Shown here one piece after another: positions 56,505 to 64,000 of a DNA stretch of 64,000 bases (positions within the stretch are counted from its first letter, which is position 1; each line of letters begins with the position of its first letter). Below the pieces are notes generated by a model that did not search any database, had not been told where the DNA came from, and worked only from the letters and a program-made list of their open reading frames with translations. Source of the stretch: Cryptomeria japonica (Eukaryota > Streptophyta > Pinopsida > Cupressales > Cupressaceae); the NCBI RefSeq assembly GCF_030272615.1, contig NC_081415.1:606431137-606495136 (forward strand), written 5' to 3'. The translations under genes and the position numbers were made by a program.

Positions 56505-57729
56505 GCTACTATGAGTGATGACATGTTGTGATGAGAATTAAAGCCCCAAATGTTAAGAAAAAGTTTTCTTTGAGACTTCACACATTATATAGACTCATGA
56601 ATATAGCATTTTATAAAGTGTTTCTCAAGAATTGGATGTATATATTTATTGTATGATCCTTCTCTACAATAATGAGATCTTTTGCCTAGCTTGTTATCTT
56701 ATAAGATAAAACTACATGTTGCCTTTGTTTCTCCCATATAATAAAAGGCATTAAATAGTCTCATATTGAAGTACATATTTTAATAATATAGCCAACCCTA
56801 TTGCCACCTTTACCATCATCATTTGTTCAATAGGGCTCTTGATTCATCTTCTCAACAACCCTATTTTTCTTCTTTAATGGATCTTAAATAGTTTTCTTTT
56901 TTACCCGATTCCCTATCATAACATCTTTAACAGCTTCAACTATGATATATGGATACTTTGTTGCTCCTCAGCTTGGTTAGCCATAAAAATAGCGCTTCTG
57001 GAACTGCCAATCCATGACAATGATGAAACTACCATGATAGATGCATAACCACCACATCTCACTGTTTTTGCCTTTGGTTTCTAGCCGCTTCTGATTAAAG
57101 TCCTTGTTGTCTGATGAAGCAAACTTGTTTGTTGGATCCATTATGGATCAAGAATAATACTTGAAAAAAAAAACCTTGTGTTTCTATGGAACTTTTAAGT
57201 TAATAGAACATAACTGGTCCTCAACATCTATCTCTAATTGTATGAAACCCATTGAGGTTGCTTATGCCTAGAGCAACTATTTTCATCGTGGTCCTTAGAT
57301 CTACACCTACATGACAAGGTTTTTTGTTGGCTTTCATTTGAACAATCAACGCTATCATTCACTAGAATTAAAACTTCATATGATAGGCATCCTAGTGAAT
57401 CATAAATGTATTCTTCTTGATGTCCTTAAGGGGCTCTATCACTCTAAATTCATATCTCTATTCCTGTGTCCTTTTCTTCAAAATACCATGTCTAAGTGAA
57501 ATATGTATATTGATCATCATTCTTTTGTGTCTTCAAATTGAGAAGAGTTATCCAGTTATGTCCCATTAACTTAAAAGTTCAATACAAACACACAACGTTT
57601 TATATTTTCAATTATTGTTCTTTATCCACAAGGATCCAACAAAACACAAGGACTTTAATTAGAAGTGGCTAGAAATTAAAGGCGGAAATAGTGAGATGGT
57701 GGTGGTTATTGTAGACAGCAAATATGTCG
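56505..57729. other. Flank between E1 and C2
   Basis: It begins with the second 43-bp C1 flank. The rest is A/T-rich. The segment 57035-57150 (minus) repeats, in inverted orientation, the segment 57625-57718, and both encode a similar short peptide ('KDFNQKRLETKG' and 'KDFN-stop-KWLEIKG'). They are fragments of an unidentified coding sequence. No intact gene is seen. Confidence 0.5.
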
Positions 57730-58031
57730 TGTTAGATAATACTTTGTTATGTTTAGCTTTAAATAAATGGTAATGAAATGTTCCCGTAGGAGTTACTGGG
57801 TAGTTGTTGACAATTGGTATCTCAACCAACTGTCGGGTGGTATATATAGTATATATATGTCATATTGTATCGGGAATGGGACCGATCACTTTTGTATCCA
57901 TTACATGTTGGAAATAAAGATACATCATTTTGCCATATGATGTTGTAAGTTCTATGTGTTGTGTTCTTCATGTGTTGTACATTTCCTGTTTACTTCTAGT
58001 AGTTAAAGAACATACCCGTCGGGAGTAAACA
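57730..58031 (+). repeat. C2 5' LTR (about 302 bp)
   Basis: It starts TGTTAGATAATAC (TGTCGTG at 57725 is an alternative start) and ends GTCGGGAGTAAACA. A TATA-rich segment (GGTATATATAGTATATA) is near 57840. The primer site TTTTGGCGTCATTGCTG follows. It is related to the C1 and A/B LTRs. Confidence 0.7.
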
Positions 58032-58067
58032 TTTTGGCGTCATTGCTGATACGAACTCGAAGATCAA

Positions 58068-58777
58068 TATGGCCACAAGCGATAGGCACGCATAATGGGC
58101 TGACCATTCCAACAACAATTACTTGTAACCAAAAGTGACACCCAAGAAGAAGTGACACGGGCGGAAGTACGGGAGGATCGATTGACAAAATATTTGGTAG
58201 ATTTGTGGGAGGTTTCGGTCACTTAGTACGTGCAGAGGGAAGCTCAAGAGAGAGTGGTCCCTTAAGACACGATGCATGGCAAACTCACAATGAACACTAC
58301 AATCTTCGATCTTCTCGTAAGTCTTCCACGGTTGTTAGCACAAAATCTGATTGAACTGCAAGACCGGCGAGAGGAGAGCAACCGTGAATAACATCGGCAA
58401 CAAATGCTGCAAAGATACGAAGAGAGGACCTGTAGGGAGGAAGAGGAGTGGGATACGAGCAGACGTCGTACCCCTGTCAATTAATGTCCCTATATCCAAA
58501 CAAAAACCAACGTATCAGAAACACAGGAGAAGGGGAAACATCAGTACAGAGATCTCTTCGCCTAAGGGAACAAAGTGAAAGGAGACGATGATTAAGAGGA
58601 ATCCTTGAAGGTTCAAAGTCCAACAAGAAGTAGGAGTAGGAGTGCGAGTAGAAGCAGAGACCGCGTACGTGGGATGAGTTGGTAGAGGTTGTGAGGACCT
58701 ACCACTTCCAGATGTAGCAGAGGAAGATCTTGCCAACCAAGCCAAACACCCTACTTTTCAGTGAAGACTTTGGAACT
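58068..58777 (+). pseudogene. C2 gag N-terminal region
   Basis: It is a broken counterpart of the C1 ORF: 'SLPRLLAQNLIELQDRREES' then 'RQQMLQRYEERTCR', near 58315-58440. Several stops and frameshifts are present. It is cut at 58777 by E2. The remaining part of C2 would lie beyond the window. Confidence 0.7.
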
Positions 58778-59166
58778 TGTTGTGACCTTTTTCACACATC
58801 GCCCCATTGCAAATGGGGACCCTCTCTTTTCCTGCTTTCTAGGATTTTGTTAGTATCCTATGACCTTTTGCTGCAGTTTTACCAAGCCTTGTCCAGTTCA
58901 GAGCATTTCAGGCCCTGACGATTGAAAGTTAGTTTTTGCAAGTTATGTGATTCCGAAGTATGAACACCACCAGAGTGCTTAGAGAGGCCAAGGGACGAAG
59001 ATCGCAATTGATTTGGATGAATTTGGACAACTTTCTATTTTTAGAAAGTTTGCTTTTTTGTTTTTTCCTATTTTTTAGGAAGTTTCGTTTTTGGCATTTT
59101 TAGCCCGATCCCCGATATGGCTATTTTTAGAAAGTTTTCCCTATTTTTTAGGGATGTCTGCTTTTT

Positions 59167-59410
59167 GCTTTTTCAGGATGCAAACCTAGGGTTTACACTT
59201 GTGCCACTGACCTGCTTCGATCGGAACTCGAAAATTCCAAGTTTTGACCTAAAAAAGCTAAATCCCTAGATTTTAGGCTTTTTGCTTTTTCGGGATGCAA
59301 ACCTAGGGTTTACACTTGTGCTACTGACCAGCTTCGACCGGAACTCGAAAATTCCAAGTTTTGATCTAAAAGGCTGAATCCCTAGATTTTAGGCTTTTTG
59401 CTTTTTCCAA
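59167..59410 (+). repeat. 120-bp direct duplication in E2
   Basis: Two adjacent copies share GGATGCAAACCTAGGGTTTA, ACTCGAAAATTCCAAGTTTT and CCCTAGATTTTAGGC with few differences. It is upstream of the main array. Confidence 0.9.
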
Positions 59411-59574
59411 TGATCCACCTAAGCACGGATTTCAAATTTCAAGTTAATCTGGTTAAATTAGATTAAACTGTGAAATTTTGAAATTTCTTTGAAAATTCTT
59501 CTAAGTCTAGCTAACAAGGGTTTTGAAGTGTTTATGCAGGTTCAAACCCCATCACGAAGGCTAAAGAGGCCATG

Positions 59575-60510
59575 AAGGAGCCATGCATGAAGTCCGCCAT
59601 GCCTTAGGGGTCTGTGTGGGTGCTCTCATCAAAGTCCGCCATACTTCAAGGAGGCCATGTGGGTGCCTTGCCTAAAGTCCGCCATGGGTTTGGAGGTCAC
59701 ATGGGTGCCCACTCTAAAGTCCGCCCCACCTGAAGAGACCATGGAGGAGCAAGGGTAAAAGTCCGCCCAAGGCTAAAGAGGCTATGTGGGGGCTAAGGTT
59801 GAAGTCCGCCCAAGGTTGGAGAGGTCACATGGGTGCTAAGGTTGAAGTCCGCCCAAGGAGGAAGGAGACCATGAAGGTGCTAAGGCTAAAGTCCGCCAAA
59901 GCTTGAGAAGTCATGAAGGGTGCAAGGCTTGAAGTCCGCCCAGAGGCCATCAAAGGAGGTTACATGTGGGTGCCTGTCTCCAAAGTCCGCCATAAGTTTG
60001 AAGGGGCCATGAAGGAGCTAACGCCAAAGTCCGCCCAAGATAGAGAAGATACCAAAGTCCGCCATAGTCATGTGGGAGCTAACAACAAAGTCCGCCCAAG
60101 CTTGCCAAGTGTTGGGAGCAACCTCTAAAGTCCGCCTTAGGAGGTGTCTCCAAAGTCCGCTCAAGGTGGGAGTGTAACAACAAAGTCCGCCCAAGCTTGC
60201 CAAGCGTTGCGAGCAACCTCCAAAGTCCGCCATAGGCTAGGAGGGTCCATGGGTGTCATAGCCAAAGTCCGCCAGGATGATGGAGACCATGAGGGTGCCT
60301 ACTCCAAAGTCTACCCCACCTAGAGAGGCCATGAAGGAGTCAACACCAAAGTCCACCAAGGTAAAGGAGCCCATGGAAGAGTCAACATCAAAGTCCACCC
60401 CAATGCCTTAGTCAATTTTTCACATTAATAGAGGCCATGAAGGAGTTCTAGCCAAAGTCTACCATACCTTGGAGAGGTTGGCAAAGTTCGCCAAAATTTG
60501 AAAAAGATGG
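59575..60510 (+). repeat. U3 tandem array in E2 (AAAGTCCGCC units)
   Basis: About 23 copies of (A/G)AAGTCCGCC or close variants are spaced about 30-50 bp apart, with CATG(A/T)(A/G)GG(A/T)G and AAGGCTNAAG between them. Units decay toward the 3' end (AAAGTCTACC, AAAGTCCACC). Confidence 0.93.
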
Positions 60511-61398
60511 ACATAAAATTCGAAAAATCAACCTACACATGGAAGGTCAAACAAAGTCAACATGATGTCACAAAATCCACAGAGATTTTAAAATTAAATC
60601 CAAAATGAAGAAATATCTAAATAAAAAGAAAAATCCTCAAAATAAATCCAAAATGGAAAGTTTTTTTTGAGAATATTGAGAGAATATTAAAAAATTATTG
60701 AGATATTAATTCAAAATGGAAAGTTTTTTTGAAAGGGAATATTGGGGGATTAATGAATATCTTCAAACTTAAATCAAAATGGAAAGTTTTTTTAGAATTA
60801 GAAGTATGAGTTGGATGATTTTAGGGGTTTTGCTTAAACCTTTTTTACAAATACTTCATTATCAAATTCATTATTACACCAAGAAGTTCAAAATTACTAA
60901 GGAGAGCTTAGTAGAGTATGTCAGTTTGAAGATCATCTGGAGGAAATTCTAGATATTGCTGGAAGTGGGATAATATTTTTGGGCAGAAGGCCTACAGATT
61001 TCTGAAGAAAGACATCTTTTCTGAATTTTCTCAATATTTTGGAGAAAAGTCTAGCCTTATTCCTATCCAAGTCAGAGGTGAAATTAAAATTGTGAATTTT
61101 CTGAATATTTTCCAGAATTTAATAAATGATTTTTTTCGAAAATTTTGGAGAAAGAAAATCATTTTTTTTGGGCTAAGTATGAAAATTTTTGAAAATTTTA
61201 ACACTTGATGGTGACTTCAACCGACCTCAAGGTTGAGGGTTTGGAGGTGAAAATTCAATTTTTGTGGCTAAGTATGAGAGTGAAAAAATGGAAAATTTTC
61301 AACACTCAGCCATTTCGCGGCCCCTTTATTTTTTTCGAGATTCTGCAGAATTTTTCTAACTTAAAGTTTTTATCATTCATCTGCAAGTCTTAAGCACC
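60511..61398 (+). other. E2 leader between array and gene
   Basis: A/T-rich with the recurring AAAATGGAAAGTTTTTTT (three copies, 60651-60795). It probably contains the promoter and 5' leader, but I cannot point to a TATA box. Confidence 0.4.
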
Positions 61399-64000
61399 AT
61401 GAAGTTCCAGGTAGATAAAGATGCTCCTCCAGAGTCAAGGATGACTTCCAAGTGGAAGAACATCAACGACACCAACCTCGGACACATCAATCTGAGGGAG
61501 TTTAAGAAGCGAATGTTTGGTCTGGACAACCTTGTGCCTACCACCATTGCGCGAAAAATGATGAAGAGTGGTATCGTACACGCTGCCAGCTTCCTCCCCA
61601 CCATGCAGTGCAATGAACTAGTAGTTGAATGTGCCAAACACTACGACCCCATCAGTAAGGATATTGTTGCACCTGATGGAAGAGTGTTGGCGAATGTCAA
61701 CGATGAGGCCATCAGAGAGGCCTTCAAGATCCCTGAGTACCACAACGCAATATATATGACCAAGGACGAAACTGACAGTCTATACCATGATCACCTGGAA
61801 GAATATGATGCCACAGTTAATCATTCCTGGCTAGACAAGCCAAGAAAGGGCGCCTCCAAACTCCAAAGAAAGAGCCTAGTGCGAGCATACTTCAAGGAGG
61901 ACATTGGGGACATGATTGCCTTGCTCAATAGAATAATAGGAAATCCTTAGGGAGCTCCATTCGAACCCTGGATGTATTATTTCATTAATGAAATAATCAA
62001 TGGAGTAAAAATGATAGACTGGGCCCGTATGATCAGCGACAACATAGACAGCAAACTAAGGAATCTGGAGGCGAATAGGACTTTCTTCATGAATTCTTAC
62101 TTGTTCTATTCTTTAGCCAAGACCTACAAGTACAGAGGTCTCACTTGTAGAGGAGAAGTTGGGAACAAGGAGAACCAATTTCCGGTATATGATTGCTATC
62201 CCCAACTCCATATGGAGGAGAAGTTCCATTTCAAAAGGGTGAATGATGCCTTCCTAATGCACATTACCCAGACCCTTCAAGGTGGCCTGCACCAGAGGCT
62301 CTCTCAAGAGTCTATGGACTTCATCGATCGGTTCAGGTGTTGGTACATCCAATATCCAAAATTCACTTACCTCCGAATTCAGGGATTCTCTAGTCCTCCA
62401 TACAAGCTTCCAGCTTACCCTACCAACCGAGTGGTGTTGCTCCGGGTTGTGAGACAATTGGAGAAGTATATAGATTCAAAGGGATAAGCAAAAGAAGGCA
62501 AGGACATCCTCACTTACAATTGGTAATGGGCTGGAAACATGTCCATCATCACAGGCTGTAGCTACCGCTGAGAAAGAACTGGCCTGGTATCCCTTCTACC
62601 AATACAAGGCAAGAAAGGATTTCGATCCATTCCATAGGATAAAGAAGATCGAAGGGACAACGTTTGAGCACAGACTGGATCTCGAAGACTACTGGGCTAA
62701 TGCAGTCGATAGTTTTGAGATCCGGAAGAGGTTCTGGTCAAGAATTCCTTTAAGTATGGTGAGAGCAACGGAAGTGTTCAAAGTTGCCGATCAGGTGGAA
62801 GAAAGCCTGGAACTTCAGCAGCCAGGTTTTGAGAAGATGAAGAGTGAACCTTTAGTCTTGATAGATTGGACAGAGGGAGAAAAATCAGATCTAGCAGACC
62901 TCATGAGGTCGGTGGTTGAGTACTCAAGGTGGTGGGCGTCTGAAAAGACAAAACAGTTGAAGGCCAAAGGTGTGGTTCTAACTTATGAATTAATGGGAGT
63001 AGATGATACTCTGTCCGTCCACCCTTGTACCTCCGTCGGTGATGCTCGGAATCCAGAAAGTGTTGGATCTTGAAAGAGAAAGGAGTTGGGTGGAAGCTCC
63101 ACAAAGTGCACAGGGAAAAGGGTGTAGTTGAGAAAAGAGAATCCAGCGAAAGTCACTCCATCTTAAGTGCTGCTTCCATTGCGCCTGATCAGAGTACAAT
63201 TGGGGAGCAAGAGATGAACATCTATGTGAGTGATGATGAAGTAAGAGTGCTTTCCCAACCAGTTGAGGAAGTGGTGGAGAAGGTCTTCCGAACTCCAGAC
63301 AGGGGGCAGGATGAAGCCCCTACAACCTTCTTGGATGGCATACCAGCGAACCCAGGAGAAGCCGACGATGAGTTTGATCGAAACACTGTAGAACAATCAA
63401 CCATTCCTGATTGGCTGAGAGCAAGGATAAAGGCCAAGGTTCCCAAGGATGTCCACTCAACCGAGGAGGTTACCGCAGCATTCCTGGAGAAGGTGAATGA
63501 ACCCGCCATAGCTAAACCGCCCAAACCAGCCAGGAAGTTCTCCCTGATTCAAAGAGACAGTGCCGAATTCAGGACAGTCCAGATGGCAGTGCCCAAAGAA
63601 GGGAAGACTAGGGACAATGTCACCGCAGATGACTACAAGATCACCACCATAGAGATGGGTAAGCCTACCCAGGACCAGGAGATCCAATATTTTGACGACT
63701 CCTGTAACGTTCTAAAGACAAGGCTAGCTCATGAGAAAGAAAAGAGGAAGAAAGTGGAAGAAGAGAACCAGCAGTGGAGAAGTATGTTCTCCACCTTACC
63801 AGCCCGCTCAACCATGAAGTCCCAACTACTCCACCACAGCCTCTTCAGCAGGGATCAATGAAGGACTATGATGATATGAAGGGATCATACACTCAAGGAA
63901 AGGAGTGGATTTCAAACGCTGTGATACGTGCTAACACCCTGGTAGAAAACTTAGTATCAGCACATGAGGCAACTTCTTTGTTGATTGATCGTATCCAAGA
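61399..64000 (+). pseudogene. E2 protein gene, best-preserved copy, open at window end
   Basis: It starts at ATG 61399 ('MKFQVDKDAPPESRMTSKWK'). Shared blocks with E1 are 'NINDTNLGHINLREFKKRMF', 'VVECAKHYDP', 'AFKIPEYHNAIYM', 'PFEPWMYYFINEIING' and 'HRLDLEDYWANAVDSFEIRK'. It continues beyond the E1 reading into an acidic/charged region and a C-terminal coiled coil ('LKTRLAHEKEKRKKVEEENQ'), still open at 64000. It is at least 860 codons long. Breaks are TAG 61948, a frameshift near 62485, TGA 63071 and a frameshift near 63800. No catalytic motif was recognised. The layout (helical domain, charged linker, coiled coil) is like gene K and ORF3 of A. Confidence 0.68.

Larger units (their letters stand above)
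58778..64000 (+). mobile_element. E2: relative of E1, runs off the window
   Basis: It begins TGTTGTGACC with the superfamily block TTCACACATCGCCCCATTG. Two copies of a 120-bp unit (59167-59410, sharing GATGCAAACCTAGGGTTTAC) follow, then the AAAGTCCGCC array. A gene homologous to that of E1 follows. No right end, second LTR or duplication is visible, so whether it is a solo LTR or a full element is unknown. No strong TATA was found between the array and the gene. Confidence 0.75.

Noticed and set aside
1-64000. CRISPR array, prokaryotic operons, phage or rRNA genes
   Set aside because: The tandem arrays have degenerate units without regular spacers and lie in plant LTRs. No ribosomal or prokaryotic gene was seen.

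Overview
This window is intergenic DNA from a plant with a very large, repeat-swollen genome. The evidence is wall-to-wall nested LTR retrotransposons, chromovirus and non-chromovirus Ty3/gypsy pol genes, tRNA-type primer sites and a few spliced plant exons. A gymnosperm (conifer) is my best guess, but that is inference. There is no operon structure, no rRNA or tRNA gene and no CRISPR. Nearly all protein-coding signal is decayed transposon sequence. The only recognisable ordinary gene is two exons of a HINT4-like histidine-triad protein on the minus strand near 13.6-13.9 kb.

Layout. (1) 1-12538: a Ty3/gypsy chromovirus G (+), entered in mid reverse transcriptase, ending in a chromodomain integrase and a 1.6-kb 3' LTR. 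Its RT gene is split at 791/8805 by a non-autonomous element N1 (-) with 2.6-2.8-kb LTRs (target duplication CTACC). (2) 12539-14389: low-copy DNA with the HINT4-like exons. (3) 14390-24734: a miniature retrotransposon (TRIM, -, duplication TAGTC) split by a complete Ty3/gypsy element A (+, duplication GGGGT) that has two 3' LTRs in tandem. (4) 24749-26440: solo LTR H (duplication AGCAT). (5) 26446-40480: a long unidentified protein gene K (+), a pseudogene, split by B (-), a 3'-truncated sister of A. (6) 40481-43774: A/T-rich DNA ending in a probable LTR. (7) About 44.04-50.43 kb: a small gag-only element C1 split by a 5,069-bp solo LTR D1 (duplication CCAAG). (8) 50531-56484: unit E1 (-), bounded like a single LTR yet carrying a protein gene, itself split by solo LTR F (duplication TTTCA), which is of the same LTR family as G. 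(9) 56505-64000: a second C element (C2) followed by E2 (+), which carries an intact-looking relative of the E1 gene and runs off the window.

How the parts relate. A, B, C1 and C2 share short LTRs, tRNA-Asp-like primer sites and related N-terminal gag. A and B add a four-knuckle gag, protease, RT, RNase H, integrase and a third ORF downstream of integrase. N1, D1, E1 and E2 form one LTR superfamily: they share a CACACATCGCCCC block near the LTR start, and the three whose 3' end lies in the window (N1, D1, E1) share a CA(C/T)GTCAACA- or CATCAACA-type end. Each carries its own tandem array upstream of the promoter. The genes are broken mainly by stop codons at former glutamine codons (CAG to TAG), the pattern expected of cytosine-methylation decay.
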